In this document: positions 40,848-50,519 of the stretch, piece after piece
Layout of the letters: every line of letters begins with the position of its first letter
Position numbering within the stretch: the stretch's first letter is position 1
NCBI GenBank assembly: GCA_956465555.1
Contig: OY101129.1
Span: 434,001-498,000, forward strand
DNA: 64,000 nucleotides
Direction of reading: 5' to 3'
DNA from: Nitzschia sp. pyKryTriq1
Lineage: Eukaryota; Bacillariophyta; Bacillariophyceae; Bacillariales; Bacillariaceae
Notes under the pieces: model-generated
What the model was told of the DNA's origin: nothing
What the model saw: only the letters and a program-made list of their open reading frames with translations
Databases searched by the model: none
Program-made: the position numbers and the translations under genes

Positions 40848-42248
40848 TCACAATTCAAGCTCGCTTCGCACATTACCTGTATGGTCAATGATCTTGCGCT
40901 TCACGCCCAATTGACCCGCGCCTGAACCAGAATATAGTCCCTCGTCGACTCGAACGAAGGTGACCGATCGTGGCTCATCTTCAAACAAGCTTTCCATTGA
41001 CCGACTGTCCCTGATGTTTTCTTGTACTAGAATCTCTGGCTTTCTACTACGCCCGAACCAACTCCATTCGCCCAAGATCCCTGTGAGCCCGGAAACGAGC
41101 GATTGCGCGTCTGGATCCACAACTTCGACGTTGTCTTGATGCGCATAGCCCTCGCCCTTTCTCGGAACCAGGGCCTCCTGAATTGGTCGAGGGAGCTGGT
41201 GGGTACATGCTGCGCAATCTGTCTTGTTGCACCTATGGACATCCTGAGTATTAGAACGCATGGCCAAATCTCTCACATCCCTTTCAAATTGATCCAGATC
41301 CCCTCCATCTTTGCGTTTGAGATACTCGTTGTCCTGTTTGGCTCGATACACAGCAAGTTCACCGACCTGGCGCAGTCGTCTATACTTTTGATAGCTCAAC
41401 AGTACCCCAACGAATAAAAGAACCATAATTGGAACAAACGCCTTTCCGAGGGTGGTCATGCTCCCGTCTTGTACGGCCCAGTTCTCGGACTGCAAACCCG
41501 AGAAAACCTGTTCATTGCGAGCATCGTAGAAACTTGTTCCGACGTACGAAATTCGGGTTGCCATCGTACTATTTGTGTCAAACGTCCCGCTCGAGTTCGA
41601 ATCTAGTGATTCCAAGGCCAAATTCATCGCATCGAGGTATGTGTCTTGTTCAATCATGTTCTTAGAGACGACTTGGAGTGCCGTATTCCCGGCTTCCAGT
41701 TCGCTATCATTGTCCCCAGTTGCAGTGTACCCCACTTTAACACTGCCATCATATCGATTGCATACAGTAGCATCAGAACTCGTCACCGTACATCCTGCCT
41801 GGAGCTTGTCGCGGTTGCCCGACGAAATAGAATGAATCTCCAATCGTCTTCTCGACGCACCGAGCCTTCGCTGACGACAAGTGGAATCGAAGATACTGTC
41901 AATCATTGCCGTCTCCAGAGCGTTAAGCATGGTTCGCTCTTCGTCTCTGCTCAGTTTATCGGTGAGTTCGACATCGTATACGAAATGAACGTTAGCAACG
42001 CCTGCTGGAAACGCCTTGTCGTCGAACTCCTGCTCGTCCCCACCACATGCCCGATAGTTGAAATCTCGAGTTAATGGGCGGGGCGTGGGTGAAGCAGTGG
42101 GAGCATCCGTTTTTGGATCTCCACCCCGAAAGATGAGAAAGACATTTTCCGTCTCTTGCATGGCTCGACCTTCGGTTTGTTCTTCCGCCTGCTGGGCTGA
42201 ACCATCCTGGTGATAGCTCTTTCTACTGCTGTCTTCGATCATCATCAT
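40848..42248 (-). CDS. Single-pass membrane protein with conserved extracytosolic domain (paralog A)
   Basis: The product is 466 residues. A Thr/Pro stalk (TDAPTASPTPRP) at about 47-58 precedes a domain at 62-265 containing VHFVYDVEL, a MLNALETAMIDSIFDSTC segment and several cysteines, rich in N-x-S/T sites (NSSG, NSTM). A membrane helix lies at 268-286 (AFVPIMVLLFVGVLLSY), then a basic stop-transfer (KYRRLRQ) and a 175-residue cytosolic tail. The predicted N-terminus lacks a signal peptide, although the related neighbour at 43433 has one, so a short upstream exon may be missing. The family is unnamed. It resembles diatom proteins with PTxSP stalks, Cys-containing ectodomains and a C-terminal acidic tail. 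Confidence 0.6.
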   Translation of the reverse strand: MMMIEDSSRKSYHQDGSAQQAEEQTEGRAMQETENVFLIFRGGDPKTDAPTASPTPRPLTRDFNYRACGGDEQEFDDKAFPAGVANVHFVYDVELTDKLSRDEERTMLNALETAMIDSIFDSTCRQRRLGASRRRLEIHSISSGNRDKLQAGCTVTSSDATVCNRYDGSVKVGYTATGDNDSELEAGNTALQVVSKNMIEQDTYLDAMNLALESLDSNSSGTFDTNSTMATRISYVGTSFYDARNEQVFSGLQSENWAVQDGSMTTLGKAFVPIMVLLFVGVLLSYQKYRRLRQVGELAVYRAKQDNEYLKRKDGGDLDQFERDVRDLAMRSNTQDVHRCNKTDCAACTHQLPRPIQEALVPRKGEGYAHQDNVEVVDPDAQSLVSGLTGILGEWSWFGRSRKPEILVQENIRDSRSMESLFEDEPRSVTFVRVDEGLYSGSGAGQLGVKRKIIDHTGNVRSELEL

Positions 42249-43432
42249 GTTAGCACTACTAGAACACGTGGTTGCGCATTCAACTTGTGATCACCACTCG
42301 CGACACTGACTACTATGGACAGTATGTGGACGATAAGATGGCGTCGATAGTTGTTTATTGAGAGAAACACACGATCGGTTCTATTGTTGCTATGAACATG
42401 CGTCAACCCTGCTTGTGTGGAGGCAAAAATTGGGGTCACATCGAGTTGGCGCCACAGTGGTAATGAGACTGCAGGGCCCGTTGTTGCCGACACGCGGATA
42501 TTTCGCCATAGAGGTCGGTTTTCTCCCCTAAATACCATATTATGTTATTATACATAGATGAATATATAAATTCACAAATTCTATTTAAACAACACATCTT
42601 TTCGGTGCGAACGGACCCTGTTGAACGGAAACTTCTCGTCATAATAACCATCGCATGATACTTTTTTTCGCAAATAATTTTGACGTGGTCCATTTTGAAG
42701 CCACATAATAAATAATAAAAAAACAGCATCTAACTATATTATGGCTATGCTAGCGCTCACGTTACACCCCCCTGTATTTAAATTGTACCGGTAGAGAGAA
42801 TGTTCAAGTCTTTGATGAGGTAGATAGATGGATGATTCATGAGTACAGGTATGCGTTCTGCTGGGCCACACCAGTTCGTGTGTAGTAGTAGTTACTCATC
42901 TCACCCCAGCATGAACAACTCCAATAACAAGAAAAGGAAGAGGGGTGTGAAGTTAGTACAGTACACGTAGTGGTGGCATCTGCCGGCGCGAATGTGGCAG
43001 GCAGGCAGGGAGGGCGTGGAGGGCGTCTGCCGCGCGCTCGTCAGACGTACCAAGCAAGACGGTGGGTTCAAATTCATGTTGGAAGCACAGTGCGACATCA
43101 CACAGTGAAAGGTATCCAATCATCGATGATCTATTTATGCCATTGTCGTTGGGGTTGGCGATACACACGTTTTGATAGGCTCTAGCGCCAAAAATTTCAA
43201 ACCGGCCAAATTAATAACCAAAGTCTCGGCTTTGCTTTTGGGGTTCCCGTCAAATTCGTAGCCGAGCGTTATTATTGCACCTATTCTCTCGCTCGCTACG
43301 TACAGTACTTGTACGAACGATTGACGAGAAGCAAGAAGTTTTCATTTGGACCAAACAAGGGGAAGTAGACTAGACTTACAACGGAACGCAGCAACAACCA
43401 AGTTCAACCAAGTTAGTATTCTTAGAAATACA
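42249..43432. promoter_or_regulatory. Intergenic region between two divergent paralogs
   Basis: This 1.2-kb spacer contains TACCGGTA at 42786-42793 and A/T-rich stretches around 42535-42730. It could hold a bidirectional promoter and possibly a missed first exon of the minus-strand gene. No supported gene. Confidence 0.35.
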
Positions 43433-45784
43433 ATGGCGAAGGTGATGTTATCCAGGAGGAGTCATCGGCTCGTCCTTTTGGGTGTTGTTGTCGCTATCAT
43501 GCTGAATATTGATATTTTGAATACCAAGAATACTCGTCCTCTGATGATGGCGGTGGACGCTGCAAAGACCAAGACCAGCTCGTATAACAATAAAAATAGT
43601 GGGAAAAGACAGACCACCACCATCACCCGAGTCCTCAAGGGCACAAAGAAGGAATCATCGTCAGTATCGTCGACTTTAGAATCCAAAGCCGAGAGCAACC
43701 CTCAGCCGCCGGATGCAGTAGCTCCTGGCGGCGACGAGGATCTTTCCGAACCTGACGACTGGACTATTAATCATCCAATTGAGGATGAGGATGAGGAAGA
43801 GTCCCTGGAAGGTCGACTAGAAACACCTTCCCCATCTGAACTTGTTGTATCGCTGGATGAAGAGGGGGGGTCACCGTCATCATCACCGTGGCCCACGTTA
43901 CCACCTGCAGAAAAGGACGACGGCATTGATCCATCGGATGGCACAGATGATTCTGCCCCGGTGACAACAACAACTACGACTGCTGCTCCCTCCTATTCAC
44001 CGTCGCCATGGCCCACGGAATTATTATCCGCGGCGGCCAATGATGAGGCTGACGACGATACTGACAATGACCCATCGGATGGCACTGACACTGGCACTGC
44101 TACTAACACTGACAGCAGCAACAACATTGTCTCGGTGATTCCCTCGGACCCACCGTCACTCATTCCTTCCGATTCTCCCAGCCTCGCTCCAAGTGCTCTC
44201 CCGAGTAGCGCCGACAGTACGAGTACAAGCACAAGCGTGCCGACGCCGTCGCCATCACTGGACTTGGACTTGAAGAACAATTCTCCCTTCACCTCGTCGT
44301 ATGTCCGCGACCCCAATGATTCGACAAGCTTTGTCTGTTCTTCTGCCGCGGCGGGCGGGGAAACCACAACCGCGTTGGACGACAATGATGACACTCGAGC
44401 CTTGCCAGTGACATTTGTGTATGAGCTCCGGCTGGACGAGGATTCTTTGGTGGACCTCACCGCAGTACTATTTCAAGTAGAGTCGGCCATGGCCAAGGCC
44501 GTCGCGGACGCACTACTGACGTGTGAGGATGACAACAACAACAACAACGATTCGGTGCGACGAGTACGTCGTCTCGCGCAAGGCGTTTGGAGCGTTTCTT
44601 CCTCTCCCCAAGATACAGAAAAAGCAGCCTGTGCGATTGAGGGATGTCATTTGGTCAATGGCGCATTAACTCTTCACACTATTGCTGGTACAACGACGGG
44701 TACCGAGGACATGGCCATCGTTTGTGATGCTCTCGAAATAGTCCAAGACCCTGCTACAATGACACGAATAGCCACATCTATTGAGGGAGTAGGAGCCATC
44801 CGGTACGAAGAATCCAACATTGAGTGTGTTGGTGGAGTAACAGAGGAAACTGTAGGCGACAGTATCGTGGAGGAAGAGAGCGACGGCCTGGACTCGAATG
44901 ATTCTTCGCTGGGGGGAGCTGCTACTTTTGGAATTGCCTTGGGAGCTGTGGTCGTCGTCCTAGCTTTCTTGGTGGTGGCCAGCCGGCGTCGAAGATGGCA
45001 AGGCGAGGATCTGACAGATGCTGGAAGCAACAACAACAACAGCAAAGATATGTTAAGCTTGCAGCCCTCCAATACAATGTCTAGTATTGGTGGAGGCGGA
45101 TACACTATTCTTGCCGATACAAACAGTCTGCGCGACCCAGAAGAAGAGCAAGAAGAACCGGACTTTCCTATCCTGTCCAAAGGTGACGCAGACGAACAAT
45201 CATGGAAGAATAATAAGGAAACCACGAAAGGGGGCTTTGGATCGAACAACTTTCGGCCATTCATCGATCAAACGGATCTACCCGATCGATTGTCCCTGCA
45301 ATCCTCCGAAGGGGGTTCAGTTGACGATGATGATAATGGTAATACGGATACTGATGATAACTCGGACACGCTGGCCCACTATGCAACTCCATTTCAGCTG
45401 TCGTCTGAACGGAAGAGAAGTCCTTCAAAGAAGGGATCTTCGCCCCAAGGAAAAAGTCTGCAGGTCGGTACTACTAATTCAAAGTCTCCTCCTCCTACTG
45501 AAGGAGCAGCCACCACAGGGGAACCCAGGGAGGACAATGATAATAACAGTCCAAGGTCTCCCTCTGGCGGTGATGCCTATCCAGGCTTATCATCGCTTCT
45601 AGGCCGTGCCTCTGATTCCGACGGATCCACCACCGACGAAGATCGAAGCATCGCACAATTGGTGTATGGAGGAGCGAGTCTGCTTAAGCTGAGCGACCTG
45701 GAAGCCAATCACAAATTTGATGACCATTCAACGTCTTCGCAAGATGACGATGATGATACGAATTACGGTACAGACTCGATATAG
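43433..45784 (+). CDS. Secreted-type single-pass membrane protein with acidic Ser/Pro-rich stalk (paralog B)
   Basis: The product is 783 residues from ATG 43433; the frame upstream opens only at TTG. Residues 1-25 form a signal peptide (RLVLLGVVVAIMLNIDI). Residues about 70-300 are low complexity, rich in Asp, Ser, Pro and Thr, with repeated PSDPPSLIPSDSPSLAPS units. A globular domain at about 322-490 begins VTFVYELRLDEDSL, followed by VESAMAKAVADALLTC, and aligns with VHFVYDVEL...LETAMIDSIFDSTC of paralog A. A membrane helix lies at about 497-519, then RRRRW and a long acidic cytosolic tail. The P-S-x-x-P-S repeats are typical of diatom cell-surface or wall-associated proteins. The function is unknown. 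Confidence 0.7.
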   Translation: MAKVMLSRRSHRLVLLGVVVAIMLNIDILNTKNTRPLMMAVDAAKTKTSSYNNKNSGKRQTTTITRVLKGTKKESSSVSSTLESKAESNPQPPDAVAPGGDEDLSEPDDWTINHPIEDEDEEESLEGRLETPSPSELVVSLDEEGGSPSSSPWPTLPPAEKDDGIDPSDGTDDSAPVTTTTTTAAPSYSPSPWPTELLSAAANDEADDDTDNDPSDGTDTGTATNTDSSNNIVSVIPSDPPSLIPSDSPSLAPSALPSSADSTSTSTSVPTPSPSLDLDLKNNSPFTSSYVRDPNDSTSFVCSSAAAGGETTTALDDNDDTRALPVTFVYELRLDEDSLVDLTAVLFQVESAMAKAVADALLTCEDDNNNNNDSVRRVRRLAQGVWSVSSSPQDTEKAACAIEGCHLVNGALTLHTIAGTTTGTEDMAIVCDALEIVQDPATMTRIATSIEGVGAIRYEESNIECVGGVTEETVGDSIVEEESDGLDSNDSSLGGAATFGIALGAVVVVLAFLVVASRRRRWQGEDLTDAGSNNNNSKDMLSLQPSNTMSSIGGGGYTILADTNSLRDPEEEQEEPDFPILSKGDADEQSWKNNKETTKGGFGSNNFRPFIDQTDLPDRLSLQSSEGGSVDDDDNGNTDTDDNSDTLAHYATPFQLSSERKRSPSKKGSSPQGKSLQVGTTNSKSPPPTEGAATTGEPREDNDNNSPRSPSGGDAYPGLSSLLGRASDSDGSTTDEDRSIAQLVYGGASLLKLSDLEANHKFDDHSTSSQDDDDDTNYGTDSI

Positions 45785-46026
45785 ATAGAAGTGCGACGAC
45801 TATCATGGTACCATACTGTCTTTATATAAAAGCAGCACAGTCAGTCTATGGGAATTTGGCTGGCTGGAAGCAATTTAAAGATGATAGTACGTTTGTCTAC
45901 CTACACTCAAAGTGCTTTCCTGGTTCCTCGACTACTGTATAACTCTAGACTCTTCTCTAGTTGAGAAGGCCACCGGTGCATTCACGACCAGGATCCTCAA
46001 TGCCGCCATCGACAATCGACATTTTG

Positions 46027-46945
46027 CTACAGCTCATCGCTAGTGAGCTTACCAAGCGCCACATCCTTCAACTCTAATGGCTCGACCCCCGAATGAGATT
46101 CGACTGTTCCATCCGGAGCCACCAAGTAATACTGTTCATCGTATCGTACGTGTATGTGAGATGATGATCGATCAGCATGAATTAGCCAATTGATTGCATA
46201 ATACAATGCTGTATCATTGATGCTTGATTGTGTTACGTACCGTTGCAAAATTCCATCCAATCGAAGTAGGACCAGCCACTTTTTTCAAGTATTTGTACAC
46301 AGGACTCGCCTGGGCGCCGTTGACATTGATCTTGGACATCATTTGAAAATCGGCGCCATAACCCAAAGCGAATTCGTGAATCTCCTCGTTGCTATCAGGT
46401 TCTTGACCACCGAACTGATTGCAGGGAAACGCCATAATATTGATTTTGCCCGTGTGCTTGACCTGAGAGGAGAGTTGGACCAGTTGCTTATAGTGGTCGT
46501 CTGTGTATCCACAGTAGGAAGCCACGTTCACGACAATTAACACCTGTCCCGCAAATTTGGAAAACGGAACCAAAGTGCCATGTATGTCATAGGCGCTGAG
46601 ATCAAAGAAAGATTCAATCCCCTCCAATTCTTTGGAATCGGCGAGAGCTTGTTTTTCTATCTCTTCACAGGACGTCGCGCAATTTTGCATCATGTAGCCG
46701 GGATTCTATAATGAACAGAGAAGCATGAAAACATATACAATTTATCAGTCCAAACATCGATGATTCTTCCATGAAAAATCCGTCATCACAGACGAGGGTT
46801 TACCTACCTTTTCACATTCGCCCATCTCAGCCCAATGCCCGCAGCTTGGGTTGGTGTCTGGATCGGCACCTTCCACAACCACAATGCCAGGAAGGTGCTG
46901 GCTGGCTAAAACCACCAGAGCAAGTGCTAAAATCCAGTTTCTCAT
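46027..46945 (-). CDS. Glutathione peroxidase with signal peptide, ShKT-like segment and SDEL ER-retrieval end (three exons)
   Basis: Exons (minus strand) are 46808-46945, 46241-46705 and 46027-46131. The introns are 102 nt (GTAGGT..TATAG) and 109 nt (GTACGT..ACAG); all splices are in phase 0 and give 235 residues. Residues 1-27 are a signal peptide. Residues 35-59 (Cys35, 44, 55, 59; GHWAEMGECEKNPGY) resemble part of a ShKT domain and are completed by the first splice. The peroxidase fold spans 78-225: VNVASYCGYT (peroxidatic Cys111, not selenocysteine), FPCNQFGGQEP (Gln147) and IGWNF (Trp197, Asn198), the full catalytic tetrad. The protein ends SDEL, a KDEL-type signal. It should reduce peroxides within the ER, probably using thioredoxin-family partners as Cys-type enzymes do. 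Confidence 0.88.
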
Positions 46946-47048
46946 GGTTGCCCCTCCAATATCTTGATGCTGTGTTGATATGATGCCTTCGGCTTCCTTG
47001 GTTTTCTTCGCAGATACAAACACTGAACTTTTCCATGGTGCTCGAGGG

Positions 47049-47368
47049 GAGTCGATGTGTGTCTGACCTTTGTCCGTTTGTCCGCGAGTCGGGATCCCTA
47101 GAGGTAGGGACTCGCGACTCGTGAACAAAAACTATCGTTTCGGATAATGAATATTTCAATGGCAGTTTGGTTATTGGAACTGCCACAGGATGAATTTTGA
47201 GACCTAATTGAATGTCAAGCGGCATTGATACATCCTCATGCATGGATGTATCATTGAAAGTTCAACTGCCTAAGTACCAAAAATTGGATCTTGGCTACTA
47301 TCAGAAGTGGAATACTGATGAACTTTTGGAGATCGCTGGACGAAAGTTCAGCGATCCAAAAAAATCAT
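47049..47368. repeat. 320-bp direct repeat, copy 1
   Basis: This is identical, as far as I can compare by eye, to 47464-47783 (offset 415). It contains three inverted repeats: 47084-47090 with 47109-47115 (GCGAGTC), 47226-47235 with 47244-47253 (TGATACATCC) and 47331-47338 with 47349-47356 (GATCGCTG). It begins about 100 bp upstream of the glutathione peroxidase start codon. Confidence 0.9.
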
Positions 47369-47463
47369 CGACAAGATACCGTTGTGTTGCTGCGACGCGC
47401 GCGCAGTCTGTGAATGTTTTGGTTTTTTTTTTTGGATCTTCTCTTGCCTGCGAATGAAAGGGA

Positions 47464-47783
47464 GAGTCGATGTGTGTCTGACCTTTGTCCGTTTGTCCGC
47501 GAGTCGGGATCCCTAGAGGTAGGGACTCGCGACTCGTGAACAAAAACTATCGTTTCGGATAATGAATATTTCAATGGCAGTTTGGTTATTGGAACTGCCA
47601 CAGGATGAATTTTGAGACCTAATTGAATGTCAAGCGGCATTGATACATCCTCATGCATGGATGTATCATTGAAAGTTCAACTGCCTAAGTACCAAAAATT
47701 GGATCTTGGCTACTATCAGAAGTGGAATACTGATGAACTTTTGGAGATCGCTGGACGAAAGTTCAGCGATCCAAAAAAATCAT
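47464..47783. repeat. 320-bp direct repeat, copy 2
   Basis: This is the second copy, separated from the first by 95 bp (47369-47463). It carries the same three inverted repeats, shifted by 415 bp. Short ORFs in both copies have identical translations, but I see no family in them. The remainder to 48074 is unremarkable. Confidence 0.9.
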
Positions 47784-48074
47784 TCTTGCAAAAGGTAGAT
47801 CTTTCTAATGGTTATAATCTTGAGAATACTCGTTTATCTTGATTGTTTGAACTACTCTACGAGACCGACTTCACATCAAAGCAACAAAGAGTTCCACTAC
47901 TTTGACTAGGGGCGAAAGATCCGCGAGGGAGCAGGCGAGCGAAAAAGCGAGGGAGGGCGATTATTAAGGGGATCGGAATCAAATGAGGGGGCAATTTCAA
48001 TTTCCAGCAGAATCCGCATCCTTCATTTTTTCTTCTTCTCCCGCCCGCCTTCCCGGTCGTACGAAGTAATTTCT

Positions 48075-49757
48075 ATGACGTTGATCATCGGAACATTATT
48101 TTTTGCCAAGGAGAAAAAGCCGACTACAGTACGATTATTCCAGAAACTTTCAATCCTCAAGAGAAAGACAAAAATAATGGTGACGGCTTCAAGCCCAAAG
48201 ATACTACAGGAGCTGCCACAGCACGATGACATCATGCTTGTGGAGGACACCGGGCGGAAATGCTGTGTCTGCTCTGCTCATTATAAGCAGTCCAGCAATC
48301 GTCATCGTTGGTTAGGTCGGATTTTTCCTCGTCGAAAGTTGTCGTCGTCAAAGCGCCATCGGCGCAGCTGCAATGGTTGCGACAGCTACTGTTGTCTTGC
48401 CTCCTCTCGTTCCAATAATAAGAAATGTCCGGTGGTGGGGGCGACGCGAGTGTATTCGTCCTATGCCAAAACGGTGACTGTTCACTCTCCCTGCCAGACG
48501 CAAAACGTGTATACTGATTTCTCGTCGGATCACCTACGACATTCCCTGAACAAGGATATGGAGCATTTGAGTATCACGGGTCGCATAGTGGATCCCCGCC
48601 TTTTGCGATGCTTCTCCCGGATCACGTTGGATTGTCTGACCCATTTGACACTGACGGGCAATCAATTGTACCGATATCCAAGGGGTGTACGGCTTTTGTT
48701 GACAACTTTGCCAACTCAATCCCTGCGTCACTTGAATTTGTCTTGGAATGGATTGGATCACGAAGCCATTGCTTTATTCGGTCGACGGGGTCTCCAGCAT
48801 ATGAATCATCTTCTTTCGATTCGTCTTTGTGGAAACCAGATCGGTGCCAAAGGGCTAAGAGTGCTGATAGAGGAGGGAAACTTGCAACGGGTGCCAGCCA
48901 TTGATCTGTGGGATTGTGAGATTGGAGATGAGGGTGTTACAATTCTCGCACAGGCAATGGTACGTGCCGACGCTCGAGTGGAACGTCTCGTTTTGGACAT
49001 GAATGGTATTGGGAACAAAGGCGTCAAAGAGCTCGCTCTTGGTATGGTGCATTGTCCATCCTTGGTGGCTTTGGATTTATGTTGCAACAATATTGATCAC
49101 CAAGGTATTCGTGCCTTGGCTCCAGCCCTTCTATGCAGCAGCGTGACCCAATTGAATCTTCGTGCCAATCGGGTAGGTCCGGCAGGCGCCTTGATTCTCG
49201 CAGACGTACTAAACGATACATGTTTGAAACGGTTGATGCTCTGCCACAATGGCATCGGAGACGAGGGCGTGCAACATCTTACGACCGCCTTGGGGGCACA
49301 GGAGGGACAAGGCTACGCAGTCTCGACCCGAACCACCACAATTCTTCCCAGGCTCCAAGAACTCTCACTGGGTTTCAATTTCTTGTCCATCAAGAGCGCG
49401 AAAGCCCTGGCGAAGGCACTTGCTACCAACACCACTTTAAAACGTCTCTTCCTTCATGGCAATATGATCGACCGTCGAGGTGCGATGCCCTTCTGTCAGG
49501 TTTTGCAGACTGCCAATCAATCCCTATTGCAATTGACCATTTTGGATCCCAGCTACGAGAACCATTTAGTCCAAGAAAAGTTGGATATGTATTTGGGAGC
49601 CAACGCAAGCGGTCGTCGGCATTGGGGCGATCTTTCCATTCCTCTTACCGCATGGACCCGCAAACTATCGGAGATGACACCCGATTTCCTTTTTAGTTTC
49701 TTGAACTCACGGCCGGACATTGCCGCTTCTTGCCACCGGCACTCTAACTGCTACTAG
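48075..49757 (+). CDS. Leucine-rich-repeat protein, ribonuclease-inhibitor type
   Basis: The product is 560 residues. Residues about 180-490 are LRRs of the 28-residue RNase-inhibitor/NLR type: SLRHLNLSWNGLDHEAIALF, LLSIRLCGNQIGAKGLRVL, LVALDLCCNNIDHQGIRAL, VTQLNLRANRVGPAGALIL and LKRLMLCHNGIGDEGVQHL, about ten units. The N-terminal 110 residues are Cys- and Arg-rich (CCVCSAHYKQS, CNGCDSYCCL), perhaps a metal-binding or disordered region. No NTPase or kinase domain is attached. A second ATG at 48177 (MVTASSPKILQEL) is an equally possible start. LRRs of this class bind proteins; the partner is unknown. Confidence 0.8.
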   Translation: MTLIIGTLFFAKEKKPTTVRLFQKLSILKRKTKIMVTASSPKILQELPQHDDIMLVEDTGRKCCVCSAHYKQSSNRHRWLGRIFPRRKLSSSKRHRRSCNGCDSYCCLASSRSNNKKCPVVGATRVYSSYAKTVTVHSPCQTQNVYTDFSSDHLRHSLNKDMEHLSITGRIVDPRLLRCFSRITLDCLTHLTLTGNQLYRYPRGVRLLLTTLPTQSLRHLNLSWNGLDHEAIALFGRRGLQHMNHLLSIRLCGNQIGAKGLRVLIEEGNLQRVPAIDLWDCEIGDEGVTILAQAMVRADARVERLVLDMNGIGNKGVKELALGMVHCPSLVALDLCCNNIDHQGIRALAPALLCSSVTQLNLRANRVGPAGALILADVLNDTCLKRLMLCHNGIGDEGVQHLTTALGAQEGQGYAVSTRTTTILPRLQELSLGFNFLSIKSAKALAKALATNTTLKRLFLHGNMIDRRGAMPFCQVLQTANQSLLQLTILDPSYENHLVQEKLDMYLGANASGRRHWGDLSIPLTAWTRKLSEMTPDFLFSFLNSRPDIAASCHRHSNCY

Positions 49758-50519
49758 TATTGCTGTTATTGAGGCGATACTTCTATCAGTACTAGCTACT
49801 GGCACACCACTGCTACTCGTCCTCCTGCTTGGACATGGAGCATACTCTGATCTATTATTTGTTGGAAAATGGAAATGTTGTTATGTGCAACGCCGCGGCT
49901 TGCTATGAGGAGTAAGCATGATATTATGATGCATGTCCTCGTTTGTTTACTCCTCGTCCGTATCAAGTAGACTGGTTGTGCGAAACACGTTCGGCTCTCT
50001 GCACCGGTATAGGGAGCTCCACCCACTGTCCCAGGTACCAGGTATTGGTACAGTACCTAGACAGTCTCTCTACTCTCTCTAGTAGCGTAGAGAGGGAGAG
50101 AGACGCACTGTAGTTAAAAAGGTCCAAGGAGTCGTCGTGGTCGTCGATGTCATTCAAGCAAGATGGCGGATGGCGCGCGGATGTCATGTCCGCGAAGCAC
50201 GCGGTCGGTCGGTCATTGTGCTGCTGGGAGCCCGGATCCCAGCGTGAATTTACGTTTGTACAGGAGGTTAGGTAGTACAGTTGTGTTCGTAGAAATCTAC
50301 GTGTTCTTAGTTTTAGAGTTCCGCGCGCCGCCGCACAGCAACAGACTGAGACGAACCAACACAACAGTTGAAAGTGCTCCCGTGATGATGATTCTTCCGT
50401 GATGATGCTGGCTTGCTCAACCGTGCAGCGTCTTATCGTTGCGGCGCCGCGCCTCGACCATGGTCGCTTGTTTCAACGATACCCTCATTGAAGCATTACC
50501 TATCGGGTAGCATCTGAAA
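49758..50519. other. Intergenic, no gene seen
   Basis: An imperfect inverted repeat of CTCTCTAC/GTAGAGAG type lies at about 50066-50105. The short ORFs lack features. Confidence 0.4.

Noticed and set aside
47221-47842. Identical short ORFs in the 320-bp repeats as a duplicated gene
   Set aside because: The ORFs are short, both strands are open, and the sequence is dominated by inverted repeats, so coding is not supported.
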